Of a DNA stretch of 64,000 nucleotides, positions 34,130-42,816 are shown piece by piece. The notes below the pieces were generated by a model. It searched no databases. It saw only the letters and a program-made list of their open reading frames with translations, and was not told the DNA's origin. Origin of the DNA: Astrobacterium formosum (GTDB lineage Bacteria > Pseudomonadota > Alphaproteobacteria > Rhizobiales > Xanthobacteraceae); assembly GCA_030848545.1 (NCBI GenBank), contig JAVDCA010000001.1, positions 62,001-126,000 of the forward strand. The letters are read 5' to 3'. A program made the translations under genes and the position numbers. Position 1 is the first letter of the stretch. The number at the start of each line of letters is the position of its first letter.

Positions 34130-34166
34130 GCCCGCCCGGACCCCCCATCCGGGCGGGCTCTTTTTT
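34130..34166 (+). terminator. Rho-independent terminator
   Basis: GCCCGCCCGGA (34130-34140) pairs perfectly with TCCGGGCGGGC (34148-34158) across a 7-base loop, followed by TCTTTTTT. It ends the transcript of the small exported protein gene and insulates the downstream liv operon. Confidence 0.9.
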
Positions 34167-34324
34167 GGGCCTCCGCGCCGTTCCGTCATTCTCGTGTCGG
34201 CGTTCCTGCCCAATAGTCCCGCTTGTCCGCGGGCGAGCGCGATGCTACCGGTCGTGGTGCCAGGACCGCCTTGCGCGGCATGGAACCCCGCACAGTAAAA
34301 AATAAGCGGGGGTGAGGGGACGCC

Positions 34325-35083
34325 GTGAGAGAGAATGAGACGATCCTCGTCACCGAGGATCTGACCAAGGAATTCGCCGGCTTCATCGCGGTCAGCGGCG
34401 TCAACCTGCGCGTCGCCCGAGGCAGCATCCATGCGCTCATCGGACCGAACGGCGCCGGCAAGACCACCTGCTTCAATCTGTTGACGAAATTCCTCAAGCC
34501 GACGCGCGGACGCATCCTCTACAAGGGCCGTGACATCACCGCGCTCGCCCCCGCCGATGTCGCCCGCCTCGGCCTGGTACGCTCGTTCCAGATCTCGGCC
34601 GTGTTTCCCCATCTCACCGTGATCGAGAACGTGCGCATCGCCCTCCAGCGCGCCCGCGGCGGTTCGTTCGACTTCTGGCGCTCCAGGAAGGTGCTCGATG
34701 TCTATGACGGACGCGCCCGGGAACTGATCGACGATGTCGGGCTGTCGGCCTTCGCCGACCTGCCGGCAGTGGAACTGCCCTACGGCCGCAAGCGGGCGCT
34801 GGAAATCGCGACCACGCTCGCCCTCGATCCCGAAATGCTCCTGCTCGACGAGCCGACCGCCGGCATGGGCCACGAGGACATCGACCGCATCTCGCACCTC
34901 ATCAAGCGCGTCGCCGCCGACCGCACCGTGCTGATGGTCGAGCACAATCTCTCGGTCGTCTCGAACCTGTCGGATTGCATCACCGTCCTGACCCGCGGCC
35001 GCGTGCTGGCGGAGGGGCCTTACGCCGAGGTGGCGGTGAACCCGGAGGTGCGCGAAGCCTATATGGGGACCGGCCATGGCTGA
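34325..35083 (+). CDS. livG: Branched-chain amino acid-type ABC ATPase LivG
   Basis: A 252-residue LivG-type ATPase. Walker A is GPNGAGKTTCFNLL, the Q-loop is LVRSFQISAVFPHLTV, the signature is AVELPYGRKRALEIA (the LivG variant of LSGG), Walker B is MLLLDEP with TAGMGHED, and the H-loop is MVEHN. The start is a GTG at 34325. It overlaps livF by eight bases. First gene of a five-gene importer for amino acids or related compounds. Confidence 0.94.
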   Translation: MRENETILVTEDLTKEFAGFIAVSGVNLRVARGSIHALIGPNGAGKTTCFNLLTKFLKPTRGRILYKGRDITALAPADVARLGLVRSFQISAVFPHLTVIENVRIALQRARGGSFDFWRSRKVLDVYDGRARELIDDVGLSAFADLPAVELPYGRKRALEIATTLALDPEMLLLDEPTAGMGHEDIDRISHLIKRVAADRTVLMVEHNLSVVSNLSDCITVLTRGRVLAEGPYAEVAVNPEVREAYMGTGHG

Positions 35084-35783
35084 GGGCGCGCTGCTTGCGG
35101 TCTCCAATCTGCAGGTCTGGTATGGGGAGTCGCACATTCTGCACGGCGTCGCCTTTGAGGTGCGTGCCGGCGAGGTGGTCACTCTCCTGGGCCGCAACGG
35201 CGCCGGCAAGACGACGACCCTCAAGGCGATCATGGGCATCGTCGCGCGCCGCTCGGGCTCGGTGCGCTTCGAGAACCGCGAACTGATCGGCCGCGCCTCG
35301 AACGAGATCGCCCGCGCCGGCATCGCCTTCTGCCCGGAGGAGCGCGGCATCTTCGCGAGCCTCGACGTCGAGGAGAATTTGCTCCTGCCGCCGCAAGTCA
35401 GGCCCGGCGGGCTGACGCTTCCCGCGATCTACGAGCTGTTTCCCAACATCAAGGAGCGGCTGACGAGCCAGGGCACCAAGCTCTCGGGTGGCGAGCAGCA
35501 GATGCTGGCGATCGGCCGTATCCTGCGCACCGGCGCCCGCCTTCTCCTGCTCGACGAACCGACCGAAGGCCTGGCGCCGGTCATCATCCAGCAGATCGGC
35601 AAGACCATCCGGACCTTGAAGGAGAGGGGATTCACCATCCTTCTCGTCGAGCAAAACTTCCGTTTCGCCGCCACGGTGGCGGACCGCTACTACGTGATGG
35701 AGCACGGTCGGGTCATCGACCGGTTCTCCAACAGCGATCTCGATGCCAATATCGGGAAGCTGCACGAATACCTGGGAGTGTGA
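35076..35783 (+). CDS. livF: Branched-chain amino acid-type ABC ATPase LivF
   Basis: A 235-residue LivF-type ATPase. Walker A is GRNGAGKTTTLKAI, the signature is KLSGGEQQMLAIGRIL, Walker B is [13 protein letters not shown], and the H-loop is LVEQN. It pairs with LivG on the LivHM permeases. ATG 35076 lies inside the livG end, so translation is coupled. The last codons and stop (CTGGGAGTGTGA) are repeated, degenerate, four more times immediately downstream. Confidence 0.94.
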   Translation: MAEGALLAVSNLQVWYGESHILHGVAFEVRAGEVVTLLGRNGAGKTTTLKAIMGIVARRSGSVRFENRELIGRASNEIARAGIAFCPEERGIFASLDVEENLLLPPQVRPGGLTLPAIYELFPNIKERLTSQGTKLSGGEQQMLAIGRILRTGARLLLLDEPTEGLAPVIIQQIGKTIRTLKERGFTILLVEQNFRFAATVADRYYVMEHGRVIDRFSNSDLDANIGKLHEYLGV

Positions 35784-35859
35784 TGGATATTTGGGAGTGT
35801 GACAGACACTTGGGAGTGTGAAGACACTTGGGAGTTTGACAGAAACTTGGGAGTGCGAC
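35772..35859 (+). repeat. Five-copy tandem repeat (18-19 bp) derived from livF 3' end
   Basis: Units begin at 35772, 35791, 35810, 35828 and 35847 (last one partial). Each starts YTGGGAGTKTGA or close to it, with a CAGACA/GAGACA-like tail. The first unit is the livF C-terminal Leu-Gly-Val-stop. The array fills the gap to the binding-protein gene and keeps stop codons in the livF frame. Confidence 0.85.
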
Positions 35860-35904
35860 GCTAGAAACCGGAATTTAAAACGATCGAAAAGGGAGGACGA
35901 CTCG

Positions 35905-37116
35905 ATGAAGAAAATTGCCGCACTTACGGCCTTCGCCACGATTTTCGCGTTCGGATCCGCCTCGGCCCAGCAGGTCGCCGTGAAGGTCGGCGTGCTCACC
36001 GACATGTCGAGCCTTTACGCCGACGTCACCGGCCCGGGCTCGTTCCTGGCCGCCCGCATGGCCGCCGCCGACTTCATGAAGGATCATCCCGACGTCAAGG
36101 TCGAGGTCCTCAGCGGCGATCACCAGAACAAGGCCGACGTCGGCAGCCAGATCGCCAACCAGTGGTACGACGTCGGCGGCGTCGACATGATCATCGATGT
36201 GCCGAATTCCGGCGTCGCGCTCGCCATCGCCGAAGTGACGCGGCAGAAGAACAAGGTGTTCATCGGCTCCGGCCCCGCTTCCTCGGACCTGACCGGTCCG
36301 AAGTGTAGTCCCAACACCGTGCACTGGACCTACGACACCTGGATGCTCGCCAACGGCACCGGCAAGGCGATCGTCAAGACCGGCGGCGACACCTGGTTCT
36401 TCCTCACCTCCGACTACGCCTTCGGCCACGCGCTCGAACGCGACACTTCTGCGGTGGTCGAGGCGAACGGCGGCAAGGTGCTCGGCAAAGTGCGCCATCC
36501 GCTCAACACCAACGACTTCTCGTCGTTCCTGCTGCAGGCGCAATCCTCCAAGGCGAAGGTGATCGGGCTCGCCAATGCCGGCGGCGACACCATCAACTCG
36601 ATCAAGCAGGCGGCCGAATTCGGCATCGTCAAGGGCGGGCAGAATCTCGCCGGGCTGCTCGTCTTCGCCAGCGACATCAATGCGCTCGGACTGCCCACCG
36701 CGCAGGGCCTGATCTTCACGGAGACCTGGTATTGGGACCTCAACGACGCCAGTCGCGCCTGGACCAAGCGCTGGCACGCCGAGCGCAATGCCACCGGCAA
36801 GGTCCCGACCATGAACATGGCGGGCGTCTACGCCGGCACGCTGCACTATCTTAAAGCGGTCGCCGCGCTCAAGAGCGACGCGGACGGCAGGGCGGTCGTG
36901 GCGCAGATGAAGAAGATGCCGACCGACGATCCCTTGTTCGGCAAGGGCGAGATCCGCGCCGATGGCCGCAAACTCCATCCCGCCTATCTGTTCGAAGTCA
37001 AGAAGCCCGAGGAATCCAAGTATCCGGGCGACTTCTACAAGGTGCGCGCCACCATTCCGGCGAACGAGGCCTTCCGGCCCTTGAAGGACGGCGGCTGCCC
37101 GCTGGTCAGCGGCTGA
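35905..37116 (+). CDS. LivJ-type periplasmic substrate-binding protein
   Basis: A 403-residue type I periplasmic binding protein. The signal peptide is KKIAALTAFATIFAFGSASA. The mature part begins QQVAVKVGVLTDMSSLYADV (ligand-binding first loop), then VKVEVLSGDHQNKADVGSQI and the C-terminal lobe (KVRHPLNTNDFSSFLLQAQS). It delivers amino acids or aromatic/organic acids to LivHMGF. ATG 35905 has GGGAGG upstream. The subfamily resembles ABC binding proteins often found for non-amino-acid ligands in rhizobia, so leucine is not assured. Confidence 0.92.
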   Translation: MKKIAALTAFATIFAFGSASAQQVAVKVGVLTDMSSLYADVTGPGSFLAARMAAADFMKDHPDVKVEVLSGDHQNKADVGSQIANQWYDVGGVDMIIDVPNSGVALAIAEVTRQKNKVFIGSGPASSDLTGPKCSPNTVHWTYDTWMLANGTGKAIVKTGGDTWFFLTSDYAFGHALERDTSAVVEANGGKVLGKVRHPLNTNDFSSFLLQAQSSKAKVIGLANAGGDTINSIKQAAEFGIVKGGQNLAGLLVFASDINALGLPTAQGLIFTETWYWDLNDASRAWTKRWHAERNATGKVPTMNMAGVYAGTLHYLKAVAALKSDADGRAVVAQMKKMPTDDPLFGKGEIRADGRKLHPAYLFEVKKPEESKYPGDFYKVRATIPANEAFRPLKDGGCPLVSG

Positions 37117-37170
37117 GGCCGGCGTGATCCTTCTCCTGAGGGGGAGGATCGTCGTGAGGCACAGCGCCGC

Positions 37171-37273
37171 CTCTCCCTCTCCCCGCAGGGGAGAGGGTCG
37201 GGGTGAGGGGGGGCGGGCCTCTCGATAGGTCGCTGCCCCCTCACCCCAGCCCTCTCCCCAAATGGGGAGAGGG
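37171..37273. repeat. Palindromic intergenic repeat, CTCTCCCC type
   Basis: Nested inverted repeats: CCTCTCCCC-GCA-GGGGAGAGG (around 37176-37197), GGGGTGAGGGGG with CCCCCTCACCCC, and CCCTCTCCCC-AAAT-GGGGAGAGGG (37250-37273). It separates the binding-protein and livH genes within the liv operon. The class resembles the block at 12731. Confidence 0.8.
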
Positions 37274-37320
37274 AGCCCGCCCGATACGGGGCGAGGTCGT
37301 TCTCCTTTCATGAGTTCGGC

Positions 37321-38208
37321 ATGTTCGAGATCTTCGGCATTCCCTCCCAGGCCCTGTTCGGCCAGCTCCTGATCGGGCTGATCAACGGCTCGTTCTATGC
37401 GTTGTTGAGCCTCGGTCTGGCCGTCATCTTCGGCATGCTCAACATCATCAATTTCAGCCACGGCGCCCAGTACATGATGGGGGCGTTCGCGGCCTATCTC
37501 CTGCTCGCCCATACGGGGCTCAACTACTGGTTCGCGCTCGTCCTCGCGCCTCTCGTGGTCGGCGCCTTCGGGATCGCCGTCGAGCGCCTGTTGCTGCGCT
37601 GGATCTATCGACTCGACCATCTCTACGGCCTGCTCCTGACCTTCGGGCTGGCGCTCATCATCGAGGGCGTGACGAGAAACTATTACGGCTCCGCGGGCCT
37701 TCCCTACGCCATGCCGGAGGCGCTGCGCGGCGGCCAGAATCTCGGCTTCATGTTCCTGCCCAATTACCGCGCCTGGGTGATCGTCGCTTCGCTCACCGTG
37801 TGCCTCGCCACCTGGTTCGTGATCGAACGCACGCGGCTCGGAGCATATCTGCGCGCCGCGACCGAAAACCCGACCCTGGTCAACGCCTTCGGGATCAACG
37901 TGCCGATGATGATCACGCTCACCTACGGCTTCGGTGTCGCACTCGCGGCGTTCGCGGGCGTGATGGCGGCGCCGATCTACAACGTCTCGCCGCAGATGGG
38001 CTCGGAACTGATCATCGTCGTGTTCGCGGTCGTGGTGATCGGCGGCATGGGCTCGATCCTCGGCGCCATCCTCACCGGCTTCGGACTGGGCGTCATCGAG
38101 GGTCTCACCAAAGTGTTCTTCCCGGAAGCCTCCAACACCGTCATCTTCGTCATCATGGCGATCGTTCTGCTGGTGCGACCCGCCGGGTTGTTCGGACGGA
38201 GGGTGTGA
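37321..38208 (+). CDS. livH: Branched-chain amino acid-type ABC permease LivH
   Basis: A 295-residue inner-membrane permease with about eight helices. Signatures are GLINGSFYALLSLGLAVIFG, MLNIINFSHGAQYMMGAFAA (LivH hallmark) and the ATPase-contacting region ENPTLVNAFGINVPMMITLT. It forms the channel with LivM. The stop overlaps the livM start. Its separation from livGFJ by a palindromic repeat does not argue against one operon. Confidence 0.94.
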   Translation: MFEIFGIPSQALFGQLLIGLINGSFYALLSLGLAVIFGMLNIINFSHGAQYMMGAFAAYLLLAHTGLNYWFALVLAPLVVGAFGIAVERLLLRWIYRLDHLYGLLLTFGLALIIEGVTRNYYGSAGLPYAMPEALRGGQNLGFMFLPNYRAWVIVASLTVCLATWFVIERTRLGAYLRAATENPTLVNAFGINVPMMITLTYGFGVALAAFAGVMAAPIYNVSPQMGSELIIVVFAVVVIGGMGSILGAILTGFGLGVIEGLTKVFFPEASNTVIFVIMAIVLLVRPAGLFGRRV

Positions 38209-39176
38209 TGCACAAGCTCGCCGAACCGACCATGCGCCGCGAGACGCGGCTTGCCGACAGGAGCGAAGCGATCGCCTTCGTGGTGATGCTCGTCTTTGTC
38301 GCGGCGGCGCCGTTCTTCGCCTATCCGCTGTTCCTGATGCAGGTGCTGTGCTTCGCGCTGTTCGCCTGCGCGTTCAACCTGCTGATCGGCTATGTGGGGT
38401 TGCTGTCGTTCGGCCACGCGCTCTATTTCGGCTGGGCGAGCTACGTGTCGGCGCATGCCGCCAAGGTGTGGGGACTGACCCCCGAGCTCGCGATCCTCGC
38501 CGGCACCGTAGCGGCGGCCGTGCTCGGCCTCCTCGCCGGCTCGCTCGCCATCCGACGCCAGGGCATCTATTTCGCCATGATCACGCTGGCGCTGGCGCAG
38601 ATGATGTTCTTCTTCGCCTTGCAGGTGAAATTCACCGGCGGCGAGGACGGCATCCAGGCGGTGCCGCGCGGCCGGCTGTTCGGGCTGATCGATCTCGCCG
38701 ACACCATGACGATGTACGTCGTGGTGGTGGCGATCTTCCTTGCCGGCTTCCTGTTTATTCACCGTGTCATCCACTCGCCCTTCGGTGAGGTGTTGAAGGC
38801 GATCCGCGAGAATGAAGCGCGGGCGATCTCGCTCGGCTACAAGACCGATCGCTACAAGCTCGTCGCCTTCGTGTTGTCGGCGACGCTCGTCGGCGTCGCC
38901 GGCGCCACCAAGGCGATCGTGCTGCAACTCGCCTCGCTGACCGACGTCAACTGGCCGATGTCGGGCGAGGTGGTGCTGATGACACTCGTGGGCGGGCTCG
39001 GCACCATCTTCGGGCCGGTGGTCGGCGCCTTCGTGATCCTCACGATGCAGTACAAGCTGGCCCCGGTGGGCGAGTGGGTGCTGGTGATCCAGGGCGTGAT
39101 CTTCGTCGCCTGCGTGCTCCTGTTCCGCCGCGGCATCGTCGGCGAAATCGCCGCGCGCCTGCGCATCAGGCTGTGA
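38208..39176 (+). CDS. livM: Branched-chain amino acid-type ABC permease LivM
   Basis: A 322-residue permease, partner of LivH. Hallmarks are FNLLIGYVGLLSFGHALYFG, the loop GEVLKAIRENEARAISLGYK, and the end segment VVLMTLVGGLGTIFGPVVGA. ATG 38208 shares a base with the livH stop (TGATG), so the two are coupled. It ends the liv operon. Confidence 0.94.
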   Translation: MHKLAEPTMRRETRLADRSEAIAFVVMLVFVAAAPFFAYPLFLMQVLCFALFACAFNLLIGYVGLLSFGHALYFGWASYVSAHAAKVWGLTPELAILAGTVAAAVLGLLAGSLAIRRQGIYFAMITLALAQMMFFFALQVKFTGGEDGIQAVPRGRLFGLIDLADTMTMYVVVVAIFLAGFLFIHRVIHSPFGEVLKAIRENEARAISLGYKTDRYKLVAFVLSATLVGVAGATKAIVLQLASLTDVNWPMSGEVVLMTLVGGLGTIFGPVVGAFVILTMQYKLAPVGEWVLVIQGVIFVACVLLFRRGIVGEIAARLRIRL

Positions 39177-39446
39177 CGGCCATTCATTCAGCCATTGCGC
39201 GAATCAGGTCGTCGGGAGGATATTACCGGCGCCCTCGGGCGGCCGCGCGTATTGATCCGCGGCCCCGCCATCCCTGGCGGTTAACAATTTGTTCGCTTTA
39301 ACACTTCAGTAACCAGTCCAGCATTACCAAGACTCGTTCGAGCCGCGACGCCGATCCTTTCGTTCGGCTTCGGTTCGAGAGTCTGGCGTTGCGTTGCGTC
39401 GCCCCCGCGTCAACACCCCCTGCACATTATTCCTTTGGTGCGCGCG

Positions 39447-39668
39447 ATGTCGGATTCCTGGCCGCAGAGCATGTCGCAAGAGATCGTCGGCAAGTGGCAC
39501 GAGCTCGCCGAACGGCGCCGCGCCCATTTCGTCGAACTCTACGAATCCGGACGCTGGAAACGCTATTACGGCGAGAACGAATTCGTCGCCCAGATGCGCG
39601 ACGTGGTGCAGCTCGCCGAGACCTGGGCCCGCCTCTCCGGCGCCCCCACGCAGGCGCCGGCGGAGTAG
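39447..39668 (+). CDS. TIGR03809-like small protein
   Basis: A 73-residue soluble protein. The core KWHELAERRRAHFVELYESG followed by RWKRYYGENEFVAQMRDVV matches a small family of conserved proteins (TIGR03809) that I know from Bradyrhizobium and Rhodopseudomonas relatives. It is helical and charged, with an Ala/Pro tail. The start at ATG 39447 is preferred over upstream TTG/GTG codons in the same frame. Function is unknown. It supports placing the host in the Hyphomicrobiales. Confidence 0.85.
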   Translation: MSDSWPQSMSQEIVGKWHELAERRRAHFVELYESGRWKRYYGENEFVAQMRDVVQLAETWARLSGAPTQAPAE

Positions 39669-39696
39669 GCAGCCCCGACAGCGGTTCCGACTACCG

Positions 39697-41274
39697 CTAC
39701 GCCGTGCCGTCGGCTGCGGTCACGGGTGGCGCGTCGAACAGCAGCAACAGGTCCTGGTACACGCCCTCGATCGCCATCGCCTCCTCGTCGGTAAGCGCGG
39801 CAAATTCCTGTGCCTGCGCCCGCCGTGAGAACTTGCCGTTGTTCTGGCGCAGGAAGCCCATCATCAGGTCGAACTTGGCGTCCGGCATGGCGACGAACGC
39901 TTCGATGCGCTGGCGCGCCTGATCGTAGCGCCGCAGATACTCGATCTCGTGTGGCAGTGTCGTTCGGATCGTCTCGACGACGCTGTCGGTGAGAAACTCC
40001 GCCTGCCGGGTGGCGTCGAAGAACCGGAACAGGTCGCGGGTCTCGTTCGTCACACGGACATTGAGGGACGGCGTCGTCGTCCATTCGGTCAGCGGCAGCC
40101 GAGGCCTGGAGAAGTGCTCCAGCGCCACCCTGTAGCGGTCGATGTGCTCGAGAAAAACGGCGGATACCGGAAACGTGATTCCGGGTGGATTGAAGCCGCT
40201 GCGGGCCAGCATGTGGTGCACGAGCCAGCGGTGGATACGGCCGTTTCCGTCCTCGAAGGGGTGGATGAACACGAAGCCGAAGGCGACGGCGGCGGCGGCG
40301 ACGATCGGATCAAGGCCGCTCGTCTCGTTGCGATTCGCATAGTCGACCAGTCCGGCCATGAGGCCCGCGACGTCTTCGGGCCGTGCGCTCACATGGTCGG
40401 GGACAGGGGCATTCGTATCGCGGTCCCGCCGACCGACGAACCCACCTTCCGTTCGCCAGCCGAGATGGGTGAACCTCGCGTCGCCGATGACGACGCGTTG
40501 CAGATGCTCGAGTTCGTCCCGGCTCAGCGGCTTTCGTCCCGCTTCGCCGATCGCCTGTCCCCAGCGCTGGATGCGGTCCTGGGGCGGACGTTCTCCCTCG
40601 ATGACGTATGACGCCTTGGAGTCTTCCAGCAGCAGGAATGCGGCTGCCCGTGCCATCAGGTCGGACGCCGTGCGCTGCACGACGGCACGCGCTTCCGCCG
40701 CCAGGTCCTGGTCGAGCAGCGCCGCGAGCTTTTGCGATCGTCGGATCAGCGGACAGAATTCGGGCGTGCCCGGCAAGTTGTTGCGGACACGATAGCGGGT
40801 GACGGTTTCACCCCGGACGGCGAACTGGCGCTTGTCGTCGAGAATGCCCACATAGGGAGCCTTGTCGGCGTCGGGCAGATCGAGCTTTCGACCCGTCAAC
40901 CATTCGTGCAGGAACCAGATGCGACGGGCGTGCTGGCTGGTCGGCTGGGAGCGCACCCATTCCTCGATGACGGCTGCCGGCATGGACGCGAAAAGCGCAT
41001 TCAAGACCGCGAGGTCGACGCCCTCGTGCCGGAGGGCAAAATCGAGATGGGCGCTGACGGTGTCGGCGGGCCGGTAGCGCGGCGTCAGGATGGTCCAGCG
41101 CCCTTCCTGCCGGTGCGTGTGCTTGTCACCGATCGCCAGGAGTTCGTCGGGCGGCGGCACATGTAAATCGTAGGCGGCGATCAAGGCCGCGTAGCCGGCA
41201 GGCCGTGAAGACGAAGGTGTCGAGATGCCTGCCACCGAGATGATCTCGGTTGGGAGCCTCAATGGTGCGGGCAT
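39697..41274 (-). CDS. Fic-family protein with N-terminal inhibitory motif
   Basis: A 525-residue Fic protein. The catalytic loop is FIHPFEDGNGRIHRWL (complete HPFxxGNGR), near residue 345. An upstream helix holds KASYVIEGERPP, matching the (S/T)xxxE(G/N) inhibitory motif (SYVIEG) that blocks the ATP pocket in class II Fic proteins. A C-terminal helical part (YLRRYDQARQRIEAFVAMPD) resembles a winged or DUF4172-like accessory region. It probably transfers AMP to an unknown target and is self-restrained. It is monocistronic, convergent with the TIGR03809 gene. Confidence 0.93.
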   Translation of the reverse strand: MPAPLRLPTEIISVAGISTPSSSRPAGYAALIAAYDLHVPPPDELLAIGDKHTHRQEGRWTILTPRYRPADTVSAHLDFALRHEGVDLAVLNALFASMPAAVIEEWVRSQPTSQHARRIWFLHEWLTGRKLDLPDADKAPYVGILDDKRQFAVRGETVTRYRVRNNLPGTPEFCPLIRRSQKLAALLDQDLAAEARAVVQRTASDLMARAAAFLLLEDSKASYVIEGERPPQDRIQRWGQAIGEAGRKPLSRDELEHLQRVVIGDARFTHLGWRTEGGFVGRRDRDTNAPVPDHVSARPEDVAGLMAGLVDYANRNETSGLDPIVAAAAVAFGFVFIHPFEDGNGRIHRWLVHHMLARSGFNPPGITFPVSAVFLEHIDRYRVALEHFSRPRLPLTEWTTTPSLNVRVTNETRDLFRFFDATRQAEFLTDSVVETIRTTLPHEIEYLRRYDQARQRIEAFVAMPDAKFDLMMGFLRQNNGKFSRRAQAQEFAALTDEEAMAIEGVYQDLLLLFDAPPVTAADGTA

Positions 41275-41550
41275 CTGAAATCCTCTAACTGGTCCTGAAA
41301 ATCGTTCACTACAGTGCCGAGTTTCTGATTACTGATAACTCAAGCCGAGCTGAAAATCGATTCCTGTCTCTGAAAACTATTAAATTTAGCGGGCTCGTCC
41401 GGAAATTCAATTGCTTGGCGGTCTTAGAGCACCGCCGCACGCTGTGGGTGGGTTTGGAAGTCCAACTTTACCCAGCATCCTAAGCCGCCAGATCGCGGAT
41501 AAAACGGTTATCATGACCGCCGGTCGCCCCTTCACAGGTCCTCATCCCCC

Positions 41551-42717
41551 ATGTCCGCACTTTCCTCCCAGGAACAATCCGTCCTCGACTGGCTCGCCGG
41601 CGCCCGCGACGACATGGTCGCCCTGACGGCCGAGCTCGTGAACATCGACTCCGGCAGCCACGACAAGGCCGGCGTCGATGCGGTCGGGACGCGGCTCGCG
41701 GCCTACCTCGCCGGGCAGGGGATCGCCTCGACGTTCGTGCCTGACGTGACCTATGGGGATGCGCTCGTCGCCCGCCTCGGCGGCGACGATCGTCCGGTGC
41801 TGCTGATGGGCCACCGCGACACGGTGTTTTCGCAAGGTGAAGCGGCGCGGCGGCCGTTCCGGACCGCCGATGGGCGAGGGCACGGGCCCGGCTGCGCCGA
41901 CATGAAGGCGGGGCTCGTCCAGAACGCCTTCGTGATGGCGGCGCTGGCGCGCTTCGGCGCTCCCGTCCCGGTCGTCGGCCTGTTCACCTCCGACGAGGAG
42001 ATCGGCTCGCCGTCGTCGCGGCCGGTCATCGAAGCCGAGGCGAAGCGGGCGCGGGCGGTGTTCAATTCCGAGCCTGGCCGGCCGTCCGGCGCCGTCGTCA
42101 CCGCCCGCAAGGGCGGCGCCTTCATGCGCTGCGAGGTTCTTGGCAGGGCGGCCCATGCGGGCAACAATCTCGCCGACGGCGTCTCCGCCATCGAGGAGGC
42201 GGCGCGCAAGATCATCGCTTTGCACGCGCTCACCGATTTCGGCCGCGGCGTCACCGTGCATGTGGGGATCGTCAATGGCGGCGAGGCCGTCAACATGGTG
42301 GCGCCGCGCGCGACCTTCACGATCGACCTGCGTTACATCGATCCGGCCGACCGTACCGCCACGCTCACGGCGATCGAGGCGATCGTCGACCGGCCATTCC
42401 TTTCCGGCACGAGTGCGCGCCTGGAGACCGCCGGCGAGTTTCTGCCGCTGGTGGCGAGTGCGCAGTCCGAGCGTCTGTTCGGCCTCTATGTGGACTGCGC
42501 TCGCGCTGTGGGGCGCGACGTCACTGGCGAATTCGCCGGCGGCTGCGCGGATTCCGGTTTCACGGCGAGCATCGGCACGCCCACTTTGTGCGGCGTCGGC
42601 CCGGTGGGCGGGCGGGCGCATTCGCCCGACGAGTACCTGGAGCTCGACACGGTCGTGCCGCGGGCGCAGAGCCTGGCGCTTGCGATCCTGCGCATCGATC
42701 GGCTATCCATGGGTTGA
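41551..42717 (+). CDS. M20-family metallopeptidase (carboxypeptidase G2-like)
   Basis: A 388-residue dizinc amidohydrolase. Metal ligands and catalytic residues are visible: VLLMGHRDTVF (His and Asp), GPGCADMKAGLVQ (bridging Asp), FTSDEEIGSPSSR (catalytic Glu plus ligand Glu), and the C-terminal His in GGRAHSPDEYLE. The dimerisation lid is about 180-290. There is no signal peptide, so it is cytoplasmic. The family removes C-terminal glutamate or cleaves acylated amino acids. ATG 41551 begins the similarity. The downstream oxidoreductase is 100 bases away and may be separate. Confidence 0.92.
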   Translation: MSALSSQEQSVLDWLAGARDDMVALTAELVNIDSGSHDKAGVDAVGTRLAAYLAGQGIASTFVPDVTYGDALVARLGGDDRPVLLMGHRDTVFSQGEAARRPFRTADGRGHGPGCADMKAGLVQNAFVMAALARFGAPVPVVGLFTSDEEIGSPSSRPVIEAEAKRARAVFNSEPGRPSGAVVTARKGGAFMRCEVLGRAAHAGNNLADGVSAIEEAARKIIALHALTDFGRGVTVHVGIVNGGEAVNMVAPRATFTIDLRYIDPADRTATLTAIEAIVDRPFLSGTSARLETAGEFLPLVASAQSERLFGLYVDCARAVGRDVTGEFAGGCADSGFTASIGTPTLCGVGPVGGRAHSPDEYLELDTVVPRAQSLALAILRIDRLSMG

Positions 42718-42721
42718 GCTC

Positions 42722-42759
42722 GTCACCCCGGGTTCGCGCTTCGCGCGCCGCGGAATGAC
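42722..42759. repeat. Short palindromic repeat, GTCATTCCGGG type
   Basis: GTCACCCCGGGTTCGCGC and GCGCCGCGGAATGAC form imperfectly paired ends around a GCGCTTCGCGC core. It belongs to the same class as the element at 54684-54727. Confidence 0.65.
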
Positions 42760-42816
42760 TGGAAAAATGCGATCGTCGCTTCTCCCGCCGTCATCACCCC
42801 CCGCATCAGAGTCCCC

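Noticed and set aside
35772-35859. Short tandem repeats considered as a CRISPR array
   Set aside because: Units are contiguous with no unique spacers, are only 18-19 bases, and derive from the livF end. No cas gene is present.
34325-39176. Split of the liv genes into two operons because of the palindromic repeat before livH
   Set aside because: All genes share strand and function and no clear terminator with a T run lies in the gap, so one operon is simpler.
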